A stretch of DNA of 64,000 nt from Pseudoips prasinana (taxonomy: Eukaryota > Arthropoda > Insecta > Lepidoptera > Nolidae). Both the position numbers and the translations under genes were made by a program. The stretch lies in NCBI GenBank assembly GCA_951640165.1, contig OX621236.1:26652948-26716947 (forward strand). Direction: 5' to 3'. Shown piece after piece: positions 31,593 through 42,210 of the stretch (the first letter of the stretch is position 1; the number at the start of each line of letters is the position of its first letter). Below the pieces are notes generated by a model. That model was not told where the DNA came from, searched no databases, and worked only from the letters and a program-made list of their open reading frames with translations.

Positions 31593-31907
31593 ATAGCTGT
31601 GCCCCGCGGTTTTACCCGCGTTAAGCTTCATAAATCATTACAGCTCCTTCCCCGTAGGTGATAGCGTGATAATATATAGCCTATATGTTGACCCGATCTC
31701 TTAGTAATATTCATGCAAAATTTTAAGTAAGTCCATGCAGTACTTTTTGAGTTTAGCCCGGACATACGTACAGACAAACAGACAAAAATTCTAACAACTA
31801 TATTTTTGGCTTCGATATCGATTGCAGATCACGCCCCAAGTATCCTTTTTAAAAAATATTCAATGTACAGTTTTGACTTTCCTACGATTTTATTATATGA
31901 CTATAGA
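31593..31907 (-). mobile_element. Helitron-like element, long type
   Basis: On the minus strand it starts TCTATAGTCATATAATAAAATCG and ends GGGGCACAGCTATA, where the final CTAG has mutated to CTAT. It is closely related to the copy 90 bp to the left. Confidence 0.75.
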
Positions 31908-32342
31908 TAAGATTAAATCTAGGGTCGTAATAACAAATGCGAAGTTTATGTAAATATTAGCTCGCGTTTTTTAAATAGATATAAGCCTTATACAATTGAA
32001 TATTAATTTCTACCAATTCGACTTAATATGAATTTAAAAGCAAAGGCGATACAGCCGTAATGTTGCATTCGGTTCGATTTGTTACATACGTACCTATAAG
32101 TAATATAAATAAATATATTAATTTATTATTTTTGTAAGATGCCGTGATTTGTATGGCAAACCATGGCTCGTTCTTTGGCCTGTGTAGGATCGAACGGGGC
32201 AGTGTATGCGCATGTCGTGACAGCAGTTTTGATAGAAGTACAAATACAAATGTTTATTGCATTATTACAGATATGTTAGACAACAAATTTGTTGGCGTCT
32301 CCTTTTAGGCATATAGATGCCTGTGCCAGAAGACGCCGCTCC

Positions 32343-32344
<2 letters not shown>

Positions 32345-32388
<44 letters not shown>
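32345..32388. repeat. (GT)n microsatellite
   Basis: An uninterrupted GT run of about 20 units, followed by GAGAGTGAGTGCGTGTG. Apparent minus-strand peptides rich in TH are artefacts of this repeat. Confidence 0.95.
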
Positions 32389-32389
<1 letters not shown>

Positions 32390-32575
32390 AGTGAGTGCGT
32401 GTGATTGTGTGTCTAAAGTAAAGCAAAATATGTATAATTTGATTTACTTTATGCACCTATAGTATAAGAGTTTCAAGCTCGTCATAGGATACATTGTAAA
32501 TCCACTCTACCAACATAGATTTACATTCATGGTATGGTTTAGTATATATATTAATTTGTGAGTGTGAGCAGAGTC

Positions 32576-32678
32576 GCTGGATGCGGATAGCGCAAGACCG
32601 GCAATTGTGGAGACCTTTGGGGGAGGCCTTTGTCCAGCAGTGGACGTCTTTCGGCTGATATGATGATGATGATGATGA
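32576..32678 (+). mobile_element. RTE LINE 3' end with 11-bp target duplication
   Basis: TGAGCAGAGTC at 32,565-32,575 is repeated at 32,679-32,689 and brackets a 103-bp insert. The insert begins GCTGGATGCGGATAGCGC and ends in a GAT tail after CTTTCGGCTGATATGATG. The insert is nearly identical to the family end, so it is recent. It sits at the 5' edge of the RTE coding block at 32,690. Confidence 0.9.
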
Positions 32679-32689
32679 TGAGCAGAGTC

Positions 32690-33625
32690 AAGCTAGAATG
32701 TCGAGGTGACGAAATCAAAATAGCCCGAGGCGTTAGACAGGGAGACCCACTATCTCCAAAACTGTTTATAGCTGTCTTGCAGTGCATATTTTCCAAACTG
32801 AATTGGATTTCGGAAGGCATCCCCATCAACAACGAACGTCTCACCCATCTAAGATTTGCTGACGATATCGTAATTTTCGCTGAAACTCATAAGAAGCTAC
32901 AAAATATGATATCCCAACTAAATACAGAAAGCAAACATGTAGGACTACATATGAACTTTAGCAAAACAAAAATAATGACAAATGGCAAAAAAGGAAAAAT
33001 TATGCTAGAGGGAGACGAACTTGAGTATGTAGAGCAGTACATATACTTAGGAAAGTAAGTATCGTTTTTTAAAACAAATACCGAAGACGAGGTCAATAGA
33101 AGAGTCACGTGCAGCTGGAACAAATACTGGGCCAACAAAGAAATACTAAAGGGCAACTATGACCTAAACATGAAAAAGATCATCATGGACACTTGTATAC
33201 TGCCCTGCCTGACCTATGGCTCCCAGACGTGGACGTTTACAAACAGGACAATTAACAAAATAAGAACTTGTCAGCGGGCAATGGAAAGAAACATGCTACG
33301 CCTAAGGAAAATCCAAAAAACTAGAAGTCAAGAAATAAGAAAAAAGACGAAACTGACAGACGCGCTACACCAAGCACTAACACTTAAATGGAGCTGGGCC
33401 GGCCATGTAGCGAGATGCATAGACCAGCGATGGACTCTCAAGAGCACGCAATGGACCGGCCCACTAGGAAAAAGAAGCGTGGGCCGACCACAAAGAAGAT
33501 GGGCGGACGACATAGTATCGGTGGTGGGGAAAAAATGGACAAAAATAGCACAGGACAGAAAAAAATGGAAGAATTTGGAGGAGGCCTATACCCTATCTAG
33601 GGGTTCCTATAATATAAATTTCTAA
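32690..33625 (+). pseudogene. RTE reverse transcriptase, C-terminal half
   Basis: RT landmarks in order: RGVRQGDPLSPKLF, LRFADDIVIF with the catalytic aspartates, MNFSKTKIMTNG and EYVEQYIYLGK. A stop codon at 33,056-33,058 follows. The same frame then continues VSFFKTNTEDEVNRR, LPCLTYGSQTW, TCQRAMERNML, KWSWAGHVARC, GKRSVGRPQRRWADDI and WTKIAQDRKKWKNLEEAY, to a stop before 33,626. RNA-copying function is known for the family. This copy lacks the N-terminal endonuclease and the first RT motifs, so it is dead. Only one disabling change over 310 codons suggests a fairly young insertion. Confidence 0.85.
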
Positions 33626-33775
33626 TTAAAACACTAACACTAGAATCATTTAGACTTAAGAGTTACTAACATAGAATTAGGAAAACATAAAAATATTTTG
33701 TAATTACTTTTTAAGGTTTATAGGAAATAAAAAGGCTTTATTATTATTATATTATATTATATTAATTTGTTTATT
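32690..33775 (+). mobile_element. RTE-type LINE, 5'-truncated copy with one nonsense codon
   Basis: Encodes the second half of an RTE reverse transcriptase, then a 3' UTR (33,626-33,740) and an ATT-type tail at about 33,740-33,775. The coding part is in one frame throughout, broken only by a stop at 33,056-33,058. It is a different subfamily from the (GAT)n-tailed fragments, as the 3' end is GGAAATAAAAAGGC plus TTATTATTATATT. Confidence 0.85.
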
Positions 33776-33779
33776 TATT

Positions 33780-34500
33780 TTATTATATAAGTAGTAAAAA
33801 CGTTTCTCATATGGAAAGTTTGCAAATGCGGTTTTGACCTTAGGAACGGAAGCTACTTTATATTTATTTCGTCTACATTCTATATTGGGATCTAGGGGTA
33901 AGGTTTTGTGTTTACTTAATATAAGAAGTAACTATTGAAAACCAAAATAACAAGATACAGGAGAAAAGTTTTTATTATTTTATATATTAATTTTAATTTT
34001 AAGTTATGGTGTACAATAAAGAGTATTTACTTTTACTATTTCTTGACAGTGAAGAATATCTCGGAGACATATGGTAAACTTCGCCTAAATATGCAGGCTT
34101 GATAATCCAACTTTTGCGCTTTCAAATCTACTAGAAATTTTAATTGAAATAGTATACAACTGATTAAGTGAACTGAACTTGGAAAGATTATTTGCGAAAT
34201 AACCAAACTTCTCCAGTAGCCGCCTATCCTGTTTGTTTTGTACTGACTTAACTTAGTTGATTACACAAAAGTATTAATCAAAGAGTTGAAGTTCTATAAA
34301 ACATTAAAATGTAAATGTTGACTAGTAATTGAAAGTAGTAATGGAAAACATTAACCACATGTTAAATTCAAAAAGTTAGTTTTCTTTTAAAATACCTGTC
34401 GCACGAATTTTTACCGTTCACGTGTATATAAATTCTAATTATTGGACACCAATCATCTCTTTGTATAAATTACAGATAAGTCTTTTGGAATACCGAATAT
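33780..34500. other. Intergenic, nothing recognised
   Basis: AT-rich; no supported features. Confidence 0.4.
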
Positions 34501-34504
34501 TTCT

Positions 34505-34755
34505 ACTTACTTATCGTATAGGCAGTGGTAACCGTATCAGAGTTGGTCAAGGCGCTCAATAGGCGTCTGACATGGCTTAATTGGCCTGTTACCTAATGGC
34601 TACAACCGGAACCAACAGTTTAAAGTTACGCCAAAGGACGGAGACGCTCAGAAGTTAAATCACATTTGCGATGACCCATCTACTGACTGACCATGTGCCT
34701 AGTTGCTTAACCTCATCAATCACTTATGGATCGGTGAGAGCATCTGGTTATCTGC
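34505..34755 (-). mobile_element. 5S rRNA-like SINE, full-length but diverged
   Basis: Plus-strand landmarks TACTTACTTATCGTATAGGCAGTGG, TCTGACATGGCTTAAT, GGCTACAACCGG, GACGGAGACGCTCAGAAG, GCGATGACCCATCTACTGACTGACC and ACTTATGGATCGGTGAGAGCATC. Sense is minus, with the 3' tail CGATAAGTAAGTA. Confidence 0.75.
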
Positions 34756-34833
34756 ACTTTAACAAAATATTAAGGACCATAACACCCGAATTGCAACAAA
34801 AAAATCTTATCCCGGTCATCATCTACGGCGTAG

Positions 34834-35172
34834 AACCTATGCCGTAGAAAGCAAAGCGATTACCTTTTTGTGTCAAGCTTTATAGATAATCTGTCCACCC
34901 ATTCAACCGCACGAAGTATTGCTACGCATGTAAACTTATCCTCATCTATCTTCGAGGCTGACCGCTTAAGAATAGACAGGACAAAGAGCCGGCTATTACG
35001 ACGCGCCATGAAATTGCAACTCCAACGACAAAGGACTTCGCCGTCTCATGTCTATTCAATTACTGAAAAGGTTCACAGACAACATTATCGTATAGTCTCA
35101 AGCCATATAAGACGGCGTAGTTGTCATTTACACAAACATTTCAACTCAAATTGGTTTAAATTAAGGAGATAA
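34834..35172 (+). CDS. Unrecognised basic open frame
   Basis: An uninterrupted stretch of 112 codons between stops at 34,831 and 35,170, without a clear upstream ATG (it could be an exon). It reads RRKQSDYLFVSSFIDNLST, ARSIATHVNLSSSIFEADRL, then an arginine-rich RTKSRLLRRAMKLQLQRQR and HIRRRSCHLHKHF. It has no motif I can name. The arginine and serine content and mixed base composition are unlike the surrounding AT-rich DNA. It may be an exon of a host gene or a scrap of a repeat ORF. Confidence 0.25.
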   Translation, partial: NLCRRKQSDYLFVSSFIDNLSTHSTARSIATHVNLSSSIFEADRLRIDRTKSRLLRRAMKLQLQRQRTSPSHVYSITEKVHRQHYRIVSSHIRRRSCHLHKHFNSNWFKLRR

Positions 35173-35197
35173 ATGAATTTAGAGAATTCGAAAAGGG

Positions 35198-35440
35198 TTA
35201 GTTTCCTAGAGTAACATTTTCTTTGATGAGGGAGTTCATTATGTCGCACAATGGGTGTGTGACTTTCGTGAGAGTTCTTTTATAATATCTATCAGTTGTC
35301 CAGTAGAAAGGATATACTGACCGACCGAAATCTTTGTAATCGGGACTGAAAGGAAAACGTTGCACAAAAAGCTTTTTCACCGTCGGGAACATCCGGTGGG
35401 CACTGGGTGGACGCGATTGATTCACGGCCGATTCAATAAT
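35198..35440 (-). CDS. Unrecognised open frame, possible exon
   Basis: The minus-strand frame is open from just after a stop near 35,442 and reads ESAVNQSRPPSAHRMFPTVKK, FVQRFPFSPDYKDFGRSVY, PFYWTTDRYYKRTLTKV, then HPLCDIMNSLIKENVTLGN and a stop. Codon use and aromatic content look more protein-like than most frames here. No family recognised. It lies tail-to-tail with the frame ending at 35,172. Confidence 0.25.
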   Translation of the reverse strand: MIESAVNQSRPPSAHRMFPTVKKLFVQRFPFSPDYKDFGRSVYPFYWTTDRYYKRTLTKVTHPLCDIMNSLIKENVTLGN

Positions 35441-35699
35441 TCAGATATGACCGTGATGTATACACGTGGCATGTTCCAGGCGGGAACCGACAGCGCTGTC
35501 AACCAACTATCCGAAAATAAGAAATAAATAATACAGAAGGGTTTTCAACTGTCGCCGTATTTCACCTTCTTAAGCTTGGTAGGCCTATAGACAGGACACG
35601 TCAAATATCGGACGTGGGATGAGTGGCCCTCGTGTGAGTTGGAGAAAACAGCTTTGTTTATGAATACTTTTATTACTTACCATTTATTATTGCGGGTAT

Positions 35700-35950
35700 A
35701 TTAGTGATAGTAACTGGCTTGCCTTTCACACCGCAGGTCGTGAGTTCGATTCTCTTCCAGGATAGATATTTGTGTGCTTGAACATGTCTGTTTGTCCTGA
35801 GTCTGGGTGGAATTATCTATATACGTATGTGTTTACAATAGAAAAATAGTATATGTAATATATCAGTTATCTGGTTTCCATAGTACAAGCTCTGCTTAGT
35901 TTGGGATCAGATTGCCGTGTGTGAATAATATCCTAGAATTTTTTTATTAT
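35700..35950 (+). mobile_element. tRNA-headed SINE
   Basis: Partial head CTGGCTTGCCTTTCACACCGCAGG, B-box GTGAGTTCGATTCTC, body ATATATCAGTTATCTGGTTTCC and GCTCTGCTTAGTTTGGG, tail ATATCCTAGAATTTTTTT. Confidence 0.8.
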
Positions 35951-36633
35951 TAATTATAACAACGCAGTTTTTAGAGTTTTGAAAAGATAAACCTTTATAA
36001 ACATACTCGCCAAGTGCGTGGCGAAATCAAACACGACGGGTTCATTACAGCTGTACAATATTTGAAACATCGAACAAATCAATCAATTTATTTTTTGTTA
36101 TATAACAGCAATAGAAATGCATTAGCATTGAAACTGTTAATTAGTAACGCTGCCCGCTGAAAGATAGACATTGAAGGTTTAGTAATGGAGTTCCGCTGTC
36201 TCGCTTTGGGTACGGAAGTAAAAAGGAAAATAAAATCTACAATAATAAACATCGAGATTACACAGAACTTACCCTAAAGCATCCGTATAAAGTAACCGTC
36301 ATTTTGTTCGCAGCCTGCGGATAACCACAGCATTGCTATTCCAGCCAAAGCCTTAGAATCACGAATGAAATAAAACACAATGAAAAAGAACCTCATCCTT
36401 ACTACTTCGTCGCCCACGTAGTTGGGTTAAATCTCCGCGCAGGACAACTATTAGTAGGTTTTCATGTGTAACATCCTTCCTCTCGCTTGCTGGTTATTTT
36501 TTGTGGCAGTGATTTTGGAAAAGGGACGAACTGATACGGGAAATCGGGGAAGCGCGCATTCGTGGTCGATTTGATTTGACCAATAAGCCCGCGGAGAGAT
36601 GGCTCCGAAGTGGCGCCCACACATTTTTACGTA

Positions 36634-36708
36634 CCTTCCCCCAACCATCTCCACAATTGCCGGTCTTGCGCTATCCGCATCCAGCGGCTTTCAGCGACCC
36701 TCACAATA
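36634..36708 (-). mobile_element. RTE LINE 3' end scrap
   Basis: On the minus strand it encodes SRWMRIAQDRQLWRWLGEGT, the family C-terminus. The FVQQW end and the GAT tail are missing. Confidence 0.7.
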
Positions 36709-36812
36709 TCATCGGTCTCGAAAAGCTTTATTAATATTATTATAATTAATTTAATAATACAATTTAAATGAATATGATTAAAAAAATCGGATAATTCTGT
36801 TTGTAAAGGAAA

Positions 36813-36857
36813 TTCACTTTTTAATATGGTCACACCCTGACCATATTAAAAAGTGAA
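36813..36857. repeat. Perfect hairpin, 20-bp arms, 5-base loop
   Basis: TTCACTTTTTAATATGGTCA at 36,813-36,832 is perfectly complementary to 36,838-36,857, around a loop of CACCC. No parent repeat recognised. Confidence 0.9.
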
Positions 36858-36999
36858 AACATATAAAAAAATCATTCGACAACTAATAGGAATTAAATAA
36901 AAAACTATTTTAAATAACCAAACACTAAATTCAAAAACAATTAAAATATTAAAAGGTAGTGGTCGATCAATTGATATTAAATTATTTTGCATTCTATTT

Positions 37000-38090
37000 A
37001 TACTGCTCGATCAATTGTTTGTCATTCGATGTGGCAAAGTACATTCCCCTTAAAGTTATAAGATAGGAAACGTTCATTGATTGCCACTATCGACTAATTA
37101 CGGCTACTGCAGATAGTCATTAGTCAAAACAAGCTTGTTTATCGCATCAAACGGTTGGAATTGCTTCCAACATATTAACTTCATTTAAACTTTAGTTATC
37201 TTAAACGTAGTTATGCGATGCAACGAGAAAGGTTTACGGGATATAAGTTTTAATTAATTCACATCTTTAAAGATGAGCGGTACGGAAGTGGTTTTAAGAT
37301 ATTGTAGATACAAATATTTAATTAGATGGTACACCATAGAGCAGTGGTACCGATTTATATTGTATACAATATATTTAATTATTTATTAATTTATTTCTGT
37401 ATATTGTCCGCTGTATGGTCGCATTTCTAACCTTAGCAAATTTTCTAGTAGCAAATTATTTAACCAGTCGATATATAGAAGTCAATAGACATTGTATTAT
37501 TTGGCATCTAATTTGATTGAATACACCGCTTTTAGGTCACCTTTCTAAAATATATATGACGCCGAGAAATAAAGAACTGGACACTTTTTCTGTTGAGTAT
37601 TTTTTCAAGTGTTTTTCCCAGTTTTGCTGTCTACCTACGTGAGATTTTATCATTTGCTTGAACATCAAAGATAAGTAATTCTGCTTAATCAGACTGTTTT
37701 TGTATCGATGTTGGTTTTCACGAGTCTTTTTGTGAGAAGTGGCTCTTTGAAGTAGCTCGACAAACAAAAACCGAAGCGTTGTAACGACTTCTTTATATTT
37801 TTTCTACACCCTGATATTATAACTAGAATAACAGTCAGGGTACTAATATGTTTCAGTTTCTTTAGTACCTATATTATCATAATTATCACCAGCAATGCAA
37901 TACCAATGTTTGTGGAACAATTATTATATAAAAGATCAGATTTCTATTTAAATAGAAATAGTAGTTCGATAATTTTTTATGTAAACATTACAGAAAAACA
38001 TAGAATGATGCGTGTGCATTTACTTAGATTTTAGAAAAAAAATAATTGTTTCGCACTCGCCCGTTATGGTAAATTAAAAGTAAAGAAATT
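37000..38090. other. AT-rich intergenic sequence
   Basis: Nothing recognised. A minus-strand 76-residue frame at 37,537-37,767 is rich in K and N and has no motif; I do not support it as a gene. Confidence 0.4.
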
Positions 38091-38095
38091 ATTTG

Positions 38096-38297
38096 ACCGG
38101 CCTGTTGGTGTGGTTGGCAAGTGCTTGCTTTCACGTTGGAGGTCGTGGGTTCGATTCCCACCCAGGACAGATATTTGTGTGCATGGACATGGCGTCTGGG
38201 TGTAATTATAATTATGTATTTACAAAAGAAAAGTAGTATAATATGTAGTATATCAGTTATCTGGTTTCCATAGTACAAGCTCTGGTTAGTTTCTTTC
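38096..38297 (+). mobile_element. tRNA-headed SINE, lacks 3' tail
   Basis: Clean head GGCCTGTTGGTGTGGTTGG, GGTCGTGGGTTCGATTCCC and ACCCAGGACAGATATTTGTG. It has the body to GGTTTCCATAGTACAAGC and CTCTGGTTAG, then breaks off before the usual GGGATCAGATGG and tail. Confidence 0.8.
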
Positions 38298-38740
38298 AAT
38301 CTCTATCAATACATATTATTGCGATTTTTCTAGCAAGAAAATGCCACAGAGCACCAATCGCGCGGAGTCTGGAAGGTGCTAGTGTTATACTATCGCATTA
38401 TGACAGTGTGAAGGTAGAGAGCGCCTCTGTGTTGATATACAAACTCGTGCACTATAATATGTGTAGATGGCAAATCTCCATTGATATTGGCCGTAGCTGA
38501 TTTTTGAGTAATTTGTCCAGTCATTCATGTAGCGCCAAGAACCTGAAGAAACTAATAGTTTTGTTTAATGTTTTTTTTTTAATTAGTGTAAAGTCGTATT
38601 TAGTGATGGCGGACAACATAGTATATAGTATAATCAAAGATTATATTTCTGAATATATTGATTGAGTTTAAAATCTTACACTGTATGATGATATTTAGAA
38701 AGAGTGCTTCTTAAAGACCTAATTTTATGTTTCTGTCATC

Positions 38741-38910
38741 ATGTAAGCCGAATGACGAACACTGGTGGTCAAAGCCTCCCCCAAGAATGGGAGGAAAGTC
38801 CGTAACCGCACGCTTGGCAGACCGGTGGATCATAGCACTCAAAGAGACACTGCTCCCCGTTCGAATGCTCGAAGGGCGGGATTACTTCTACGCCCGGAAA
38901 TTACAACTTC
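38741..38910 (-). mobile_element. RTE-type LINE C-terminal fragment, second subfamily, worn
   Basis: The phrases CACGCTTGGCAGACCGGTGG and GATTACTTCTACGCCC correspond to CCACGCTTGGCAGGCGGGTTGG and GTCGACTTCTACGCCC in the copy at 59,850. Much changed; recognised only by comparison. Confidence 0.5.
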
Positions 38911-38987
38911 TAGATATGATACAAACTTGGTTTTTAATAAAATGCTTTCATTTTGATACTCTACATGAACTGGTACTTTTAAGTTGT

Positions 38988-39051
38988 AACATTTCATTTC
39001 GAGCGTTCTCGACTCTCATTTTATAGTCAAGAACGCTCGTAATGAAATGTT
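38988..39051. repeat. Inverted repeat, 27-bp arms, 2 mismatches
   Basis: Arms 38,988-39,014 and 39,025-39,051 around a 10-base loop. The arms contain CGAGCGTTCT and its complement. It lies about 260 bp upstream of the first cysteine-rich gene, but I have no evidence of a regulatory role. Confidence 0.8.
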
Positions 39052-39312
39052 TCCTCTAGGTACGAAACTATTATATTATACTATGTAGATTTCGATTTCA
39101 ATCTTAAATATTTCCAATACGAGTCTGAAGTACTCATAATCTATAAAAAAGTATTTTCCTGCTACATACCTATCGATTGCAATATCCAGTAGCTGGTCAT
39201 GGTCACGGCTTATCACTGAATTTATGCTTTTTTACCTCAATAAAAATGTTCTAAAAGGAAATGTGGTTTCATATCGAATAAAAATAAATATAACACTGTA
39301 ACGCAAAGAGGT

Positions 39313-40214
39313 ATGCTGCGACTATTACTTTTTAGTTTATTATTATGTGGATTGGTAATATCAAAACGGAAGCATCGATCGAGAAAATCAGACAATGATG
39401 ACTTGGGAGGAGATTTGGTGGCAGCGATGAGAGATGACGCAAACTTGGATCTTCCGGCTGATGAGGAATATGAGGATCTTCGCGCTGAACTCCTGGCTTA
39501 CCATACTGCACTCGCTGCTCTCGCCAATTCTAGTACACCTGTTGAGGGCACCTCTTATCGCAGTAAGTAACCGCCATATGGCCAAATCAAATTACGTTCT
39601 TGAACAAAATTTTTATGAAGCAGAACTTCATCTCACGCAAGTATTTTATGCCCCAGATAGAAAATACCTATACTTTATGCCAATATCTCGTTTTATCTAA
39701 ATGTTTTGGTACTTTGAAAGTAATATCCACGTTTATAGGGACAAGGAAAGCAAATTCTATGTCTATTTACGAAATCATTTGATACGTACAGAACTCGAGC
39801 TTGATCGTAAAAACGTTATGACGGGGCATTACCTAATGAACATTTTCTTTAGGATCGATGAAATCTACACCATGTTGGCAACACGGTGGAATTTGCGTCA
39901 AAGCTGGTTTGTGCAATGGCGTCCAATTCAAATCGCAAATCCATGGATGTAGAGACAAATTGCATATATGCTGCTTCGAGTGGAATAAATTCTATATCAG
40001 AGATCATAGAAACCATAACATCGGAAATTTGGCAATGCCGTGGTCACAACATACGGAGCCAGGTGGTAAGGGAGTTATGATATTAGACCCGCCAAATTAC
40101 ACGGAAAGCAAAGAGGTTAAGAGGAAGAAGAAAAGGAAAAATAAATTATTTCCTCAAGGCGGTCGAAGTGGAAACAATATACCTCATCTGATGGTAATAC
40201 TGACTCCTGATTAA
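39313..40214 (+). CDS. Secreted six-cysteine protein, gene 1 (two exons)
   Basis: Exon 1 is 39,313-39,562 and exon 2 is 39,853-40,214, giving 203 residues. Exon 1 ends CGCA|GTAAGT, a near-ideal donor. Exon 2 follows TTTTCTTTAG, a good acceptor, and the phase-1 join keeps the frame. The N-terminus MLRLLLFSLLLCGLVIS is a clear secretion signal. Next come a basic KRKHRSRK patch and an acidic spacer (DNDDLGGD, ADEEYEDLRAELL). Exon 2 holds the cysteine domain: C91, C98, C104, C116, C123 and C124 (CX6CX5CX11CX6CC), starting CWQHGGICVKAGLC. The C-terminus has a strongly basic EVKRKKKRKNKLFPQ. An AATAAA overlaps the stop (40,213-40,218). The adjacent final CC and the spacing match beta-defensin-fold and clip-type domains, including small carboxypeptidase inhibitors. 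I cannot name the protein. A role in defence or protease control outside the cell is inference. Confidence 0.75.
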
Positions 40215-40442
40215 TAAAGAAATCCTTTGAAAATAAAAATAACAAAAAAAGTATGTTTTTTTATATATTAATAAGTTAGTATGTGCTTGATTTCTGTGGA
40301 CAACCAGCGCAGCGTGCGTTCCCGCATGACAATTTTCCCTCACCGACCCAGCACAAAGAACAACAAACACATTTGTATGTTGACTGAATGATTGTTTATC
40401 TGATAATACTTAACAGGACTCACTCTTAATTTATACAAAAAA

Positions 40443-40713
40443 AACCGGCCAAGTGCCAGTCGGACTCGCGCACGAAGGATTCCGTACCATTATCTATAAA
40501 CACGGGCAAAAAATTTACGGTTGTTGTATGGGAGCCCCCTTAAATATTTATTTAATTTAGTTTTTTTTGAAATACATCATCTGTGACAATTTCAACTATC
40601 TCACTATCACGGTTCATGAGATATCGCCTGGTGACAGACGGACAAACACACAGACAGCGAAGTCTTCATAATAGGGTCCCGTTTTACCCTTTGGGTACGG
40701 AGCCCTAAAAATT
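40443..40713 (+). mobile_element. CCGGCCAAGTG interspersed repeat
   Basis: Second copy of the family at 7,266. Starts ACCGGCCAAGTGCCAGTCGG and ends TTTGGGTACGGAGCCCTAAAA. It lies about 230 bp downstream of cysteine-rich gene 1. Confidence 0.75.
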
Positions 40714-40819
40714 AAGTTGAAGGGGGAGAGTGTATCACCACAAGACTCAAAATAGTGAGATATTATTGCTATTACCTGCAGCGTATTTAGTACTCCCAGT
40801 ACACTCGCAGTTTCGCTAC

Positions 40820-40938
40820 AATAATAATAATAATAATAATTTATTTCAGATAATTAGATTCCATTTTTGTTAGTAAATAATTTATGAACTTAAACACTAT
40901 TGTTAGATACCTTAAAGCTAAACATTCAAAAAACACCC
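40820..40938 (-). mobile_element. LINE 3' UTR with (TTA)n tail
   Basis: On the minus strand: ACCCCAATGGGGTGTTTTTTG, AGCTTTAAGGTATCTAAC, TTCATAAATTATTTAC, ATTATCTGAAATAAA, then an ATT-type tail. This looks like the untranslated end of a CR1/jockey-group LINE. No coding part is attached on this strand. Confidence 0.55.
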
Positions 40939-40954
40939 CATTGGGGTATGTTTG

Positions 40955-41080
40955 CGCATCCAATGTACCAGTATTGGGCTGTCCCACCGGTCCACGATCG
41001 TGTTTAATATGCTATTGGGACTGCCTCGTACCCTGTTCATAATAGAAGCGCATCGCTTACGCATGATGGCGTACTACTAA
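40955..41080 (+). mobile_element. CR1-group LINE C-terminal scrap
   Basis: Encodes FNMLLGLPRTLF and RLRMMAYY, which matches the NNAYRMLLGLPRFC segment of the better copy at 47,200. Too short to say more. Confidence 0.4.
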
Positions 41081-41109
41081 TAGATAAAAAAATGTATGCC
41101 CTTCCACAC

Positions 41110-41297
41110 TTAACCTGCTATTATACTAATATTATAAAGGCGAAAGTTTGTGAGTGTGTTATGTTTGTTACTTCTTCACGTCTAAACGGCTGCAGCGATT
41201 TTAATAAAATTTGGTGTGGAGTTAGCTGACACCCTGGATTAACACATAGGCCATAATTTCTAAAGTTTACGCGGGTAAAACCACAGGGCACAGCTAG
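41110..41297 (+). mobile_element. Helitron-like element, short type
   Basis: ATACTAATATTATAAAGGCG at the 5' end, GGAGTTAGCTGACACCCTGG in the body, ACGCGGGTAAAACCACAGGGCACAGCTAG at the 3' end before a T. It sits between the two cysteine-rich genes. Confidence 0.8.
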
Positions 41298-41902
41298 TCC
41301 CTAATAAATTACAAAGTTACAATCAGATTAAGTGAAGTGTCTTTAACGAGCGACAACCCATTCTCATATCAGTTCGCTCATTATTATACAACATGTAACG
41401 TAATTAACGCACACCCCAATTAGAATATTATGTTATAATCATAAAACATACACAATTTTTTTTATTTAACATGTTAATGCATCGTTATTTACTAAATAAG
41501 TTTCTTTGAATATAAAGTATATTTTGTGTTGAATGATGAAATTGGTATGAATACAAATCAAACTGCTATTTAAAAGTCTTATTACTTTGACTTACGGTCC
41601 ATTTCAATTTGTTTTGACTGTACAGGGTTAATATAACGATAATTTCCGTAGCATTAATTATTTTGTGAAAAAAATTACCGATATTAAAAATGATATTGAG
41701 AATGAGGATGAGATGATATTCAGTAAACTATTCTGAACAAACTATTTTCAGGATGTGCGTAAATTAAGTTACATGTTGTATAGCCTAGTAAACGCATGAG
41801 CTCTGCTTTAGCTACTCTGCTGTCCTTTATATAGTAATCTAGAAACAACCGAATATGTAAGTTTTTAATTTAATCGTGCTCAGTCTTTATGAACTAAACG
41901 AA

Positions 41903-42089
41903 TCGTACTAATATTATAAATGCAAAAGTTTGAGAGTATAGATGTGTGGATGTATGAATGCATGTTCACGCAAAAACTACGTTACGGATTTTGATGAAAT
42001 TGTGTAGTAATATATGTAGCTTAAATATCCAAATAACACATAGGCTATAATTTATAAAAAATGCGACTGAAACCGCGAAGCACAGCTAG
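41903..42089 (+). mobile_element. Helitron-like element, short type, variant body
   Basis: Starts TCGTACTAATATTATAAATGC after an A and ends CCGCGAAGCACAGCTAG before a T. The body (CGCAAAAACTACGTTACGG, GTAGTAATATATGTAGC) is the variant also seen in the interrupted copy at 62,553. Confidence 0.8.
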
Positions 42090-42210
42090 TAAACCATAAA
42101 GTAAACCTGAAGATGCCTTATCGTTTCTTAGTAATTAAAAAGTCAATCAATTGGTTTGCAGATGAAATGAAATTTTAAATTATTTCGTTTTGTTATATCG
42201 AACAAAAATC

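Noticed and set aside
32265..32456. Minus-strand frame with a long TH repeat
   Set aside because: It is the translation of the (GT)n microsatellite.
33328..33600. Extra frames overlapping the RTE coding block
   Set aside because: They are out-of-frame shadows of the RTE reverse-transcriptase C-terminus.
39388..39585. Minus-strand frame over exon 1 of the cysteine-rich gene
   Set aside because: It is the antisense shadow of an exon with a convincing signal peptide, donor and partner exon.
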